Shown piece by piece: positions 46,225-59,485 of a stretch of DNA of 64,000 bases (its first letter is position 1; every line of letters begins with the position of its first letter). The position numbers and the translations under genes are program-made. Under the pieces are notes generated by a model. It searched no databases. It was not told the origin of the DNA and saw nothing but the letters and a program-made list of their open reading frames with translations. This stretch comes from Vitrella brassicaformis. Lineage: Eukaryota; Sar; Vitrellaceae. The DNA is taken from the NCBI GenBank assembly GCA_001179505.1, contig CDMY01000466.1, forward strand, positions 238,524 to 302,523. Reading direction: 5' to 3'.

Positions 46225-49200
46225 AGGTGTTGGTGTTCAACTGCGACGAGGGCATAGACTTCCAGTCGATGGGCCGGATCTTCATCGGCCTGGTGCGCTG
46301 CGGGGCCTGGGGGTGCTTCGACGAGTTCAACCGGCTACTCGAGGAACAACTCTCAGCCGTCTCACAACAAATACAGGTAGGGAGGTATGCACACCACACT
46401 AACGCCACACGCATGACTCACACGCGTCACGTCAACCAGGTGATCCAAGCGGCCATCAAGAACCGCGACAAGACATTGGAGCTGCTGAGCCGTGAGGTGG
46501 AGGTGAACCACACGGCGGGCATCTTCGTGACGCTCAACCCCGCCGGCAAGGGGTACGGCGGCCGGTCCAAGCTGCCCGACAACCTCAAGCAGCTCTTCAG
46601 ACCCGTCGCCATGTCCGTCCCGGACAACGAGCTCATCGCCGAGGTCCTCCTCTTTGCCGAGGGATTCCTCTCGGCCAAACGGCTTGGCAAGAAGATCGTG
46701 ACGCTCTTCCTCCTCTCCAAGCAGCTGCTCTCGCCACAGCAGCACTACGACTGGGGCCTCCGCGCACTCAAGACCATTCTCACCGTATCCGGGCAGCTGC
46801 TGCAGGTAAGAGCTGGCTGACACAGACAGAGAGGCCGGAAATCCCATATGTGTGTGCATCCATCGATCAGGCGAGTGTGAGGGAGCGCCAGCAGAGTGAT
46901 GGCGGTCGTCTGAGTGAGGAGAAAGAGTCGGTGCTGCTCATCAAGGCCACCCGCATCAACACCATGTCCAAGCTCACCTTCGCCGACGCGCGTCTGTTCG
47001 AGGGTCTGCTGGCCGACATGTTCCCCACCCTCTCTGTGAGCGACATCGAGTACCCCGAGCTCAAGGACACCGTCATGGCTGTCATGAGCGAGCAGGGCAT
47101 CGTGCCCATAGCGGGACAGGTGACCAAGATCCTGCAGCTGCACGAGGCCTCGCGGCAGCGGATGGGCGTCATCATTGTGGGCCCCTCGGGCTGCGGCAAG
47201 TCGCTCATATGGAAGACACTGCACCAGGCCTACATCAAGTGAGCAACAGAGGCGCCTGCACGGCCGCATCGATCGATGGTCGAATGTTCCTCTGTGTGTG
47301 GTGTGGCCCACCCTGGGTGCACTGCAGGATGTCCAAGGGTCTGCGAGTGCACGTAATCAACCCCAAGTCGATGCCCCGCGCCCAGCTGCTGGGGTCGATG
47401 GACCCCGACACGAGGGAGTGGTCGGACGGCGTGCTGACAGCGTCGGCCAGGCAGGTCATCAAGGAGCCGCCTGACGTCCACAGCTGGATCGTCATGGATG
47501 GCGATGTCGACCCGGAGTGGGTGGAGAGCCTCAACTCAGGTCGGCACCGCAGGCACGCCTGCTGTCTGATCGTCCTCTGTGTATTGCGTGGCGTGTGTGC
47601 GTTGCAGTGTTGGACGACAACCACTTGTTGACGCTGCCGAACGGCGAGCGGATCTCGTTTGGCGACAATGTGCACTTCCTCTTCGAAACACACGACCTCA
47701 GATTTGCATCGCCCGCGACCATCAGCCGGTCGGTATGTTTGGTTGGTTTGTGTGAAGGACTGACTTAACTTACTCATGCATGCCACGCGCGGTGGGTACC
47801 GTACCTCTGAGTGTGTGGGTATGGTTCTGCTCGGCGTGTCAGGTGTGGGATGCTCTTCCTGTCAGAGGAGGACGTCGACCTCAAGTGCCTCATACACAGC
47901 TGGATTCTCAAGCAGCCAGAGGACCACCAGAGGTACGCAACCACAACACAAATGGGTCTGTCTGTCTACTCCCAATACACACCTACCTGACTGAGTGTTG
48001 CCGTACGTATGCATCCTTCCTTGTGGCTGCAGCAAGCTGGAGTCGTGGTTCGACGAGCTCTTCTACCAGGCCCTCCAGTGGATATACGACAGAGTAAGAA
48101 AAGAGAGTGCCGCAACCAAGGCAATGCAATGCATGGCATTGCTGCATCCTTTGTGTACCCTCTCATCTGTGTCGCGTCCATTCAGGGCCAGCCGTTCGCC
48201 GTGGAGACGACCAGGGTGGGCATGGTGCGCAACGCTCTCTCACACCTCCCCGACCGCACCACAACGGCATCCGACATCCGCGACGCCGACGACGCCGGCG
48301 GCAAGCAGCCGGCAGAGCAGCCAACCATCAGCCGCACCGACTTCGTCATGGCGCTGCTGCGGGGTCTGGGGGGCAACCTCTTCCTCGACAAGAGGGCAGA
48401 GTTCGCCGTGCAGCTGTTCTCATGGAGCGGCGAGCGGCCGCCAGACACGTCAGACCCCCTCAACTGCTGGGCCAACCCACACACCAAACGGCTGCAGCGT
48501 TTCGATCCGTCGTCGCTTCGCAGCAGCATCACGCTGGATGCGCTTAAAGCGGCGCAGCTGCACTCGCTGCCGCCGCTGGTGCCCAACACGTGGTGCCTGC
48601 AGGAGATGGAGATCTTTCGCACCTGGCTCTTCAGGGGCGACCCCCTGCTGCTGGCCGGCCCTGAGGGCAGCGGCAAGAACCTGCTCATCCGCTACGCTCT
48701 CACAGACCTGCAGAAGCAGCAAGTGGGGTCGGTGCACGTCGCCACGCTACACTGCAACGCGCAAACGTCATCCACACACGTGCTGCAGAAGCTCAGGCAG
48801 GTCTGCACCGTGTCAACCGGCACACAGGTGACTGAGTGAGTGGTGGGGCGGGGCGGGTGGCATTGCAGCCACTGATATGAAGTGAGCTGGTGTGGTGTGG
48901 TGTGGTGTGGTTCCTGTTGGCTGGACTGCAGGGTCGTGTGTACCGCCCGAAGGACTGCCAGAGGGTGGTATTGTACTTGAAGGACGTCAACCTGCCCAAG
49001 CCCGACATGTACGCCACCAGCCAGGTGATCGCCTTCCTGCAGCAGTGCGTGACGCACCACGGCTTCTATGACGAAGACCTAGAGTTCGTTCACCTTGACC
49101 ACATACAGGTGCGGTGGTGCGCACCGATACATGGATGGATGGATGGATGGAGGAGGAATGTGTGTGTGCTTCCTTTCAGATTGTGGCCTCGATGGCTCCC

Positions 49201-52200
49201 GCGTCCACCCTCGGCCGCTACCCCCTCTCCACGCGCTTCACGGCCAACGTGCGGCTCGCCGCCGTCTCATACCCCTCAAACGAAGAGCTCAAGTAGGTCC
49301 ACACTCATCACACACGACCCACGCAGCACGTGTTGTCATGCATGCCCTTTGTTCTCTGCTCTCAGGCAGGTGTTCAGCACGCTATGTGGCGCTGCCCTGG
49401 GTGTGTCGGCCGACATGGCGGACCGGCTGGCCGGCGCCATGATATCCCTCTACGCCGCAGTGAGGGCCCAGTTCACCGTCGACGACCAGCCGCACTACCT
49501 CTTCACCCCACGCGACCTCACCAGATGGCTCCTGGGTCTCATGCGATACGACGACGTCAACAGCAAGGCGGCGGGTGGTGACGGGTCCACCCTCCTGCAC
49601 GCGTGGGCGTATGAGGGGCGGCGCATCTTCAGGGATCGCATCAACGGGGTGGACGGGCAGGCACGGTTCGACTCGCTGCTATCGCAGGTGGTGCGGGGGA
49701 GCTTCCCCACTGCAGCCGGTGAGGAGGGCGGGCTGTACACGAGCCTGCTGACGACGGGCGCTGACGGGCACCCTACTGGAGAACTCACAGCCGTGCCGCA
49801 GAAAGGTGCCGGAACGAAGAGGATGGGATGCACGTCACGTCAGATGGCTATGCCATGGTTGTGTGTTGTGTGTATCATGTAGATTTCCGCGAGTTGATCA
49901 AGCGTGGTCTGATAGCGTACGAGCGAGAGGTCAAGGAGCGGCCGCTGATCCTCTTCGACGAGATGCTCCACCACCTTGCCAACATGGACAGAGCCGCATC
50001 AGCACCAGGTGAGTGCGAGATCCGATCCATGCGCCACGTGGAATGGATTTCGTTGTGGCTCTCTTGTGTGTGACGATTCGGCAACCAGGTTCCAGCCTCT
50101 TGCTGGTTGGCCGCAGCGGCATTGGCCGTCGCGCCCTTGCAAGCCTCCTGGCGTACCTGCACCGAGTGCGGCTGGTCACCCCCGCCGTCACCCGCGACTA
50201 CTCGAATCGTGAGTTCCGTCGCGACCTGAAGGCGGTGCTGCAGTCGGCCGGTGTGGAGGGTGAGCGCATCATCTTCTTCATGGAGGACCACCAGTTCCTG
50301 CAGCCCAGCTTCCTGGAGCTGCTCAACTCACTCATATCTGCCGGAGAGATCCCTGGGCTGTGGACGCCTGAAGAGCTAGACCCCATCTTGGGATCCATCA
50401 AGGTCAGAGAGAGAGAGAGAGAGAGCGGTCTTGCTGCACTGCACGGACAAGTGTGACCATGTAAGATCTTGTGTGCACGGTATGGTGCGTGGCTGTCAGG
50501 ACGAGTATGCGGCGTCATCGGGGCAGGCCCGGACGCTGTTTGACTTCTTCGTGGGGCGCATCCGCGCCAAGCTGTGCATCGTGCTTTCGATGGACCCCAC
50601 CCACCCGCACTTCCTCCTCAGCTGCGCCGCCAACCCCGCTCTCTATGCCCACACCACCCTCCTCTGGGTCGACGACTGGAGTGCTGACGCACAGCGCCTC
50701 ATCTGCCAGATCGTCCTGGGGGGCGGTGGTGGTGGTACTGCCACAGCAGCACGGCAGGAGGAGGGCGTGAGCAAGGGTAAGGGCAAGGGTGTGGTGATCA
50801 AGCTGCTGATGGACATCCATGGCAGCCAGGTGGCGAGTGGTGCGGCGCAGCCGCGTCAGCTGCTGACATTGCTCAAGGCGTACCAGGGTGTGTTCCAGGC
50901 CAAGGACAACAGCCAGCACGGCCAGGCGTCCCACCTGCAGAAGGGGCTCAACAAGCTGCAGGAGGTCTCCAGGACCGTCGGAGAGCTGCAGGACCAGGCA
51001 CACAAGAAAGAGGTGCGTGCGACGGGAGGGGGGGCGGAAGGGAGGGGAGGGGTGCTGCCCGTCCGGCCGTCCCTCCGTCCATATCTTCCTCTCCTCCCTG
51101 TGTGTGTGTGTGTGTGTGTGTGTGTCACGCTGTACAGATCGAGTTGGCAGAGCAGCAAAAGCGGGCGCAGGAGGCGCTGCACAACATCACCCAGGCCATG
51201 CAGGCCGCAGCAGAGCGGCGGCAGGAGGTCGAGAAGCTGGAGAAGGAGACACAACAAGACGAAAAACACAACCTAGAGGTATCCGTGACTGACGCAGAAG
51301 ACGGACACACACACAAATGAAATGCGATGTCATGTCGTCTGTTGGTTGGCCTGCACTGCAGGAGAAGGGCAAGATAGAGGAGCAGCTGTCGACCATCCAG
51401 CCGCTCATCGACCAGGCCAAGAAGGCCGTCGGCAGCATCAGCCCCTCGCAGCTCAACGAGATCAAGTCCCTCAAGATGCCCCCGGAGCCCATCCACGACG
51501 TCCTCTCGGGAGTCCTGCGCCTCATGGGCTCCTACGACTGCTCGTGGGCATCCATGAAGAGGTTCCTCGGCGAGCGCGGCATCATCACACGCATCCTCAA
51601 CTTCGACGCGCGGGACATCTTACCAGAGATCAGAGCTGACGTGGAGCGGCTCCTCGCCGAGAAGGCCAACTCGTTCGAGCACTCGGTCATCTACCGGACG
51701 TCTGTGGCAGCGGCACCGCTGGCGTCTTGGGTGGTCGCCAATGTGCGGTACTCGGCAGTGCTGGAGAAGGTGGCACCCATGGAGTGGCAGCTCGACACGG
51801 CGTCGAGGTCGCTAGAGAGGGCACGAAAGAGGTAGGTGGGGGCAGACAAGGGAAGGAAGGGGCGGCATCATGGCTGTTACTCACTGTTGGTGTCAACGTG
51901 TCTAGGGTGGTTGAGTGCAAGGAGGAGCTCGAGTCGATCGACCAACAAGTCATCGAACTGAAAAACGAATTCGCAAACAGAACCAAAGAGGTACGTCGCA
52001 GGGAAAATGGACGAACCGGACCGGTGGTCTCACCACTCAGCCGAGCTCACCCCTTCCCTGCCTCGCCTCCCCTCCCCTCCCTCTTATCACTCAGGCTGAG
52101 CGGCTGAAGGTGGACCTGGAGCACGCCCAGAAGACCCTCGAGAAGGCCCAGGCGCTGCTCTCAAAACTCTCCGGCGAGAAGGAACGGTGGGACCGCCAGG

Positions 52201-55200
52201 TGCGCGAGCTCGACCGTGCCGGTCACCTGCTGCCGCTCAACGCAGCACTGGCGGCCGGCTACTGCACCTACCTCGGCCCGCAGCCCGAAGACCGGCGGCT
52301 GAAGTGCAAGCAGCATTGGGAGGAGCTGGCCAAGGATGCGGGCGGCAAGGCTGGCGGCTTCCAGCAGTTTGATTTCCTGCGGTTCATGTCGACGGAGTCT
52401 GAGCTGCTGACGTACAAGGGGGAGGGGCTGCCGTCCGACCAGCTGTCGATGGAGAACGGCCTGGTCATCCTCAACTCATCCACCACCATGTGGCCCTTCA
52501 TCGTCGACCCAAACACACAGGCGGTGGTGTGGCTGCAGCACCGGCTGGGCAGCAAGGGCACCGAGACGGTCCTGCTGCAGGACGCCAAGTTCATCACCAC
52601 ACTCGAGCTGTCGGTGCGATTCGGCAAGACGCTCGTCGTGCAGGAGGCGGACACCGTCGAGCCCTTCCTCTTCCCCCTCCTTCGGAGGGACCTCACCAAC
52701 CAGGTCAGCAACACGCAAACTCCCATAGACCCATGCTCTATGGTCTTTTCGCGATGGATGCTCCGCTGTGCTGCAGGGTCCTCGTAAGGTGGTCCAGGTT
52801 GGCGAGAAGACGATCGACTACAACGACGGGTTCCAGCTGTACCTGTGCACGCGCAACGCCGCCTCGGCCAAGGCCCTGCCGCCCAACGCTGCGTCGCTCG
52901 TGACGTTCGTCAACTTCTCGACGACCCGAGCTGGTCTGGAGGGTCAGCTGCTGGGTGTGACCATCCAGCACGAGCAGCCACAGCTGGAGGAGCGCAAGAG
53001 CCAGCTGCTGCAGAAGGAGGAACACCTCAAGCTGCAGCTTGCAGACCTGGAGAAGCAGCTGCTGCAGGTCAGTCAGCAAACGGATGGATCTGGTCACATA
53101 TGCACTGCACATATGTATGGGTCGTGTCATGTGTGTATGTCGGTCTGTGTCTGTGCTGCCTGCAGGAGTTGGCCGACTCGTCTGGAGCGATTCTGGAGAA
53201 CCAGAGTCTGATCAGCTCGCTCAACGAGACCAAGGCTAAGAGCCAGACCATCGCGGAGGCGCTCGAGGAGTCCCACAACCTCCAGGTCAACCATCTGCAA
53301 TGGCTTCGCAGGACCAACACATCCACACCCACCCATCCACCCACCCACACATTCATGTCGATGTCTGTGCATTCATTGGTGCAGATGTCGCTAGATGAGC
53401 AACGCGAAGTCTATCGCCCTTTGGCCGTCCTGGGCTCTCGGTTCTTCATCCTCCTCAAGGACCTCTCCCGGCTGGACCACATGTACCAGTTCTCACTCAG
53501 CTCATTCATCGGCCTCTTCAAAAAGGCCCTCGACAGGGGCACACGTAAGGAGGGCTCGGCCGCCGCGGAGCTCCTGCGGCTGCTCGGCGACCAGCTCAAG
53601 GTCCTCGTCCTCAACTACGTCTCCAGGTAGACAGACACAGCCCTCACTCCCCGCATGCGTACTGACTGACTGCCTTTGTTAATGAGTGCTGCAATGCATC
53701 GAATTGCATTCTATCTAGGTCGTTGTTCAAGAAGGATCGTCTCACATTCGGCCTCCACATTGTCCGCGGGCTGCACGCTGATCTTTTCCTCGACAACGAC
53801 GCAGACTGGAGCCTCTTCCAAGGCGTCACCCTCCCCGCCGCCGCAGCAGCAGCAGCAGGCGGGCGAGGGGGCGGCGAGCCCGCGGCACTCTCGTGGGTGC
53901 CGCAGGAGCGGCAGGACGCCCTCATGAGGCTGCGGGGCGTGTTCTCTACCAGCAAGGGGGGTGAGGAGGTGTGGGGGCTGAGCGACGAGGGCATGTGGGG
54001 GGCGTGGATGACGAGCGACAAGCCGGAGGAGAAGTTCCCACAGCAGGTGCTCGCCCGCATGACCCCCTTCAGCCGAGTGCTGCTGATCCAGGCACTCAGG
54101 CCAGACAGACTCGAGAGCGCACTGCATCGGTCAGCCAGGCACAGGACAGACAGGGACAACCACGGACGCTGCATACGTATGTATCTTCCCTTCCTGTTCC
54201 TTTGTTTCCTTCCTTCAGGTTCATCTGTGAGTCACTGGGCCTTCGATCGATCTCCCCCGCCCCCCTGTCCCTCCCGCGTCTGTATGCGGAGGAGAGCGGC
54301 CCAGCGCAGCCCATCCTGTTCGTCACCACCCCAGGTGCCGACCCCAGCAGGGAACTCGAGGACTTTGCCAAGGCCTACCGGGCCGACGATGGGTCCAAAG
54401 TCGAGCTCAAGTCGCTTGCCATGGGAGGCGGGCAGAACCAAGACGCAATCGACCTCCTCAGGTGGGCCGGGCCCGGTGTGCTGTGGTGTGGCCCATGGTG
54501 CATGCGATGCGTCCATTCCAGGGAAGAATGACACGTATCATCATATCTCTTTCTGTGTGTGGGCGTGGCGTGGCGTGGGGTGTTCGTCTCAGGGAGGCGG
54601 CGCGTCAGGGGTGGTGGGTGTGCCTGAAGAACCTGCATCTGGTGACCCCCTGGCTGCCGCTGCTAGAGAAGGAGCTCAAGACCCTGGCCGCCCTCCCGCC
54701 CCACCCCCACTTCCGCTGCTGGCTCACCACCGAGCCACACCTGCGCTTCCCGCCAATACTGCTCGAGTCCTCCCTCAAGATCACTTACGAGGCGCCCCCA
54801 GGCATCAAAAAGAACCTCCTGCGCACGCTCGAGGCCTGGAACGACCCGTATTTCGGCAAGGGGGAGCAGCTGCTGCGCGCGCAGCTGCTGTTTGTGTGTG
54901 CGCACTTCCATGCGGTGGTGCAGGAGCGCCGCAGCTTCATCCCGCAGGGGTGGACCAAGTTCTACGAGTTCTCGTCTGCAGACCTCCAGTCGGCGTGCGA
55001 GACCGTCATAGGGCTGGTGGAGGCCTCTGCTGCTGCTGCTGCTGGTGGTGGGCAGGGGGCTGCCATCGACTGGCCCACCATCAGGGGGGTCTTTGAGTTC
55101 GCCGTCTACGGCTCACGTGTGGACAATGACTTCGACCTTAGACTGGTGTTCGAGTACCTGCAAATATTCTTCAGGTGGTCGGGACGAAATGGGACAGAAA

Positions 55201-57091
55201 CATGTACGGCAATGGATGGATCTTCTGGTCCTCGTCCCATTGATGCAGACCCGACGTGTTGGATGCCCGTCGTGGCGGCCAGGGTGCTACTGGAGGTCCG
55301 ATTCCCGTGCCGCCGTTCCCCCTCCCCCAGTCAGTGAGGCTGTCGGACTATCGTAAGGGCGTCGAGGGGCTCGCCGACCACGACGCGCCAAACGCATTCG
55401 GACTGCCGGCCAATGTAGACAGGTGGGTGAATGGATGGATGGGGGCACAAGGGCAACAGAATGGATAAAATGTGGCTGTGTGCGTGTTCAGGGCTGTCCA
55501 GCGCGTCAACTCCGAGGCGGTGATCCACTCGCTCAAGCAGATCGAGGCGGGTGCGGTGGCGGGGGAGCTCGACGTGGGCAGCCTCCACCTCAAGGGCATG
55601 GGCCAGCAGCTGCACCCCTTCTTCGCCACTTGGGAGGGCGCCACACAACCGCTGGCGCTCAAAAAGGGTGGCGGAGCCCAAGACCTGCCTGCAGCTGCGT
55701 CCGCGTCGGCCGACCTGCCGCCTGTGGAGAGCTTCGTCCTGAATGATACGCATCAGGCGATGGAGCTGGTGCACAAGGTGGATGGGGCGCTGAGGGCCAT
55801 GCAGAGGGTGGTCAGTGGGGCAGCCCTCCTCACACCCACCATCCTACGCGAAGCGCAAGTGGGAACCCGCACAGACAGGCAGACAGGCAGGTGTTGTTCA
55901 ACCGGGTGTGCATCTCTGTCAAGTATGTGTGTGTGTGTGTGTGTGTGATTCATATATTCAGCATTTGTTGCGCGGCAGTGTGCCTGAGAGCTGGACACTG
56001 ACGTGGCCAGCCGCCCCGTCGTCGCCCATCCCCTTCCTCAACGAACTCGCCAGGAAAGCGCACCTACTCAAGGTGGGGGACCACACCACACGTGAGGGTG
56101 TTTCGACGTGTATTCTCTGTGGATGTGTGTGTGTATCCTCCGTATACATATGTGTGTCAGAGCGTGTACAGTCCTCGTGCGACGGAGGGGTCGATATTGC
56201 GGCAGCCCGTCAACCTGGCTGACTTCCTCCACCCTGAAGTGTTCCTCAATGCACTCAGGCAACAGGTGAGTCAGTGAGTGAGTGACCAAGGAGACGGAGG
56301 GAGGGAGGGAGGGAGGGAGCACCGCAGCCACACATGCGCGACACGACCAGAGGCGTCTATACGTCTTGGTTGTTTGTTGTGTTTGTGCGTGCAGACGGCG
56401 CGGTTGAGTGGTCAGGCGGTCGACAGTCTTCGCCTCTTCACCTCCTTCGGCCCGCTGTCCATGCAGGTACACACAGACGGGGGCATCGCATCGCATCGAT
56501 GATGCTCCCCGACCAATGCGGATCAACTGCTCTTTGGCTGTGTTGTGCATGTTGTGTGTCAGGGTGCTGTGTCTGTGGAGGGCCTCTACCTCGAGGGCTG
56601 CAGCTTCAACCCATCATCAGGTACACACACACCAAGACACACACACACACACACACCATCAAGCGCGACAACAGCGCCCAGGTGTTCGATGTCGGTCCGA
56701 TGGTCTGATTCACGCAGCCCTTCTGGAGAGCAGCTCTCGTGACGCCCCCCAGCTGACGCGCCTCCCGCCCCTCAGCATGGGGTGGGTGCCCGCATCATCG
56801 TCTGCCGACGAGAGGCCTTCGTCGAGGCCTCCCAGTGCACCGCCAGGGGGCGGGGCGAAGACCACCGTGAGTATGCCGGTGTACGTGTCGCTGTCCAGGG
56901 AGTTCTTCCTGTGCGCGGTGAGGCTGACCAGACAGACTGAGTGAGTGCACATCTCGGTGTGGCAATGCGTTGCGTCGCGTGTCGTGTGGTGTGATGTGAT
57001 GTGTGTGTATTGCTTGCAGGTTGACATGCCGACAGACAGCCGCCAGCACCGCATCCTCAATTCTTGTGCGGTCTTCCTGTCCGAACACTAA
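38971..57091 (+). CDS. DYNC2H1: Cytoplasmic dynein-2 heavy chain (retrograde intraflagellar transport motor)
   Basis: This is the minus-end motor that returns IFT trains from the flagellar tip. The ORF opens [20 protein letters not shown] and is cut into roughly 45-50 exons. The tail/N-terminal region (38971 to about 45900) follows dynein-2 closely: [65 protein letters not shown]1 has [14 protein letters not shown] (about 46040-46080) and CFDEFNRL (46312-46335). AAA2 has VGPSGCGKS (about 47177-47202), and AAA3 has AGPEGSGKN (about 48653-48680). AAA4 has VGRSGIGRR (about 50106-50132), lacking the P-loop lysine. The stalk coiled coil starts at about 50880; the tip includes [20 protein letters not shown], and the return helix ends near 52330. 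AAA5/6 and the C-terminal domain follow, with [12 protein letters not shown] and [20 protein letters not shown]. The last exon ends FLSEH with TAA at 57089-57091. Axonemal and cytoplasmic-1 dyneins lack the dynein-2 signatures seen here. Confidence 0.97.
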
Positions 57092-57374
57092 TATGTAGCC
57101 ATGTATGTATGTGGCGTGTGTCATGTTGTCATGTGTGTGTGCATACGTGTGTGTACGACACCAGTTGACCGACCTGTACATATTCTGCTCTACATACTTG
57201 TACATGCCGTCCCACAATGAATCAATCACCCAGCGCTAGGGTTCGGTCTGCAGGGTTCGCGATTGCGCGCTTGTTTTAGGCTCGCCTTGCGCAAACGGGC
57301 GTTGAGTGACGTCCATACGATACCAAGATGAGCTGAAGATAGCTTGGTTGGCGCGTGAGCTAAGGAGTGCGACA
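57092..57374. promoter_or_regulatory. Spacer holding the dynein 3' end and RCC1-like gene 5' region
   Basis: Tandemly oriented genes meet here with 283 bp between stop and start. CTAGGGTTC at about 57236-57244 and CAGGGTTCGC at 57251-57260 resemble the word in the 1466-1558 promoter. An upstream ATG at about 57328 gives a 3-codon reading frame (ATG AGC TGA) before the real start. Confidence 0.4.
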
Positions 57375-59485
57375 ATGGGGGATTCGACGGACGCAATGGC
57401 TGCGCCGCGCACGGATCAGCAAACGAGGACGGCACAGAAGAAGCCAGCAAGCGTCTGTGACCTTCCCGAGACCAGCTTGATTGACATCGCATCCTTCATC
57501 ACCTCCTCAAACCTCCGCCAGCTGTTGGGGATACAGCCCTTCATTCCTGCTGTCATCGAAGCGGCAGCCGTGAGCATGATCCAGCGCGGCTATGACCTCC
57601 CTCCGTCCTTTGCCGATCCCTCGAAGGAAGCTTTGGACAACCTCCACGCTGCTGAGGTGATGCGTGGGACGGGCAGCGGCACCATGTCCGTGGGTCAGGC
57701 GCACCTGCTGCTCCTGACGAGCGGGGAGGAGCTCCAGGGCGGCGGCAACAACTACGATGGACAGGTGGGTGAACAGGGGACATGTTGCTGGAGGTAGAGA
57801 GGATCCGTGGATGTGTTGCCTTCTGTTCTTCTGTCAGCTGGCGCTACGTGACCGGAATCAGCGCTCCAAGTTGCGGCCGTGTTTCGAGGGCCTCACGGGG
57901 GACAACAGACCCCGCAACATCGTCTGTGTGGGCGCCGGCGAGGCGCACAGCGCACTCGTGACCGCGAGAGGCGAGGTGTGGACGTTTGGACAGTCGGTGG
58001 ACGGGCAGCTGGGGTACAGCCTCCCGCTCCGCAAGTAAGTAAGGAAGGCAGCCATGCCCTGCAGACGCACACAATGACGCTCTCCCATCGTCCTGTCTGT
58101 CTCTTACTCAGTGCGCCGCCTCGCCGAGTGCCTCTGTTCGGCCCTCGTGGGAACCATGCCGTCCAAGTGTGTTGCAGCCGGTTTTTCACTGTCGTGGTGA
58201 CGGCACGAGGTGAAGTATTTTTCTTCGGGCGGTGGAGGCGGCCGTCCACTGCTGATTCCAGTGGACCCATTAAGGTGGATTTGATGCCCGCGCCAGAGCC
58301 TCGACCATCGCATGCACAGACAGGTATAGAGAGAGAACCGACACATGTCGAATTCGGATCATTGCGTCGTCTTACGTGCCGCAGGTGATCGTTCGAGTGC
58401 GTTCAATCGTTCCGCGTCGACGGTTGTCACGCGCCCTCCGCTCTTCCCGTTCCTCAGCCGCAGGAGCCCGAGGGCATCCTCCTCTGCTGAGCTCTCACCC
58501 ACCAGCCCCTTCTTCCCCCACCCCCCCAGCCCCTCCCCTCCGGTGCGACTAGGCCCAGCAACCGAAGTGGCAGCTGCCGATGACCACTGCCTCATTCTCA
58601 CCAAGTGTGGGCGTGTCTTCGTGTTTGGACCTGCGAGCACCGATCCATGGGTGGCCGAGGAGCTCCCGAGGCTGACAGCCTTCTCTCGCAGCAGAGGGGG
58701 CGTGATGGCCATCGCAAACCACTCGGATCGGTGTGTGTTTGCGACGCGTGACGGGGCTGCCTTCGTCATGCGGTACACATTTGGGGCGACATACGCCCGC
58801 AGAAGCGGTGCGGCAGCGGGGCCGACGGGGAAGGAGACGGGCTCGAGTGCCGAGGCATCTTCTGCGGACGCACCGTGGATAGACGAGGGCGAGATCAGGG
58901 AGGTGACGTTCTGCCGCGGCGACCACGAAGACGAGGTGCAGGGCGTCGAGAAGGTCCACATCGTCAGGTACGCAACACGCGCACGAGAGTGCCCCTCTTG
59001 CTACTTCAGTAGCTCGAAGACACCCCTGCCTGTGTGTATGTTCGTCTGTGTGCAGGGTGGCGTGCGGCCCGGCTCACACCCTGTTCCTGTCGGCCAAGGG
59101 CGAGGTGTACGGGGCCGGCAACAGCCACTACGGCCAGCTGGCCCTGGGCGCCAACATCAAGGGCTTTGCCACCAGTGACCACTCGGCCGCCACACTCATC
59201 TACGGCCTGCCTAGCACTGATTTCGAGCTCGGAAGAGGAAGACGGGGTGGTCACCTTCGCCAAAGGGTCGTCGAGATCGCCACGGGGGCTGACCTGACAC
59301 TCATGAGGGACGAGGAGGGCACTGTGTACTGGTCAGTGTGTGCAATCAAGGGAAGGGGCGATGCATACAGCATGATGAATGGACGCCTTTGGCTCCGTCG
59401 TGTGTGCATATGCAGGTGCGGCAGGGGCCCCTCGAGTGTCGTCGAGTTCTTCTGGACCGAAACGCCTCGCCGCCTGGAGACGTGA
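57375..59485 (+). CDS. RCC1-repeat beta-propeller protein, possibly with N-terminal F-box-like segment
   Basis: Six exons in phase: 57375-57764, 57838-58035, 58112-58323, 58385-58967, 59056-59331 and 59416-59485. The start is ATG at 57375; the open frame continues upstream but without another ATG. RCC1 repeats are visible: GAGEAHSALVTARGEVWTFG then GQLGY; CCSRFFTVVVTARGEVFFFG; AAADDHCLILTKCGRVFVFG; and CGPAHTLFLSAKGEVYGAGN then GQLALG. That is at least four blades plus divergent ones, consistent with a seven-bladed propeller in which some blades are worn. The N-terminal CDLPETSLIDIASFITSSNL, followed by LRQLLGI, resembles an F-box (LPxE...I), which would make it a substrate adaptor for SCF ubiquitin ligases; that is inference. 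An S/P-rich insertion (58430-58545) interrupts the propeller. Ran exchange activity cannot be claimed. Confidence 0.78.
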
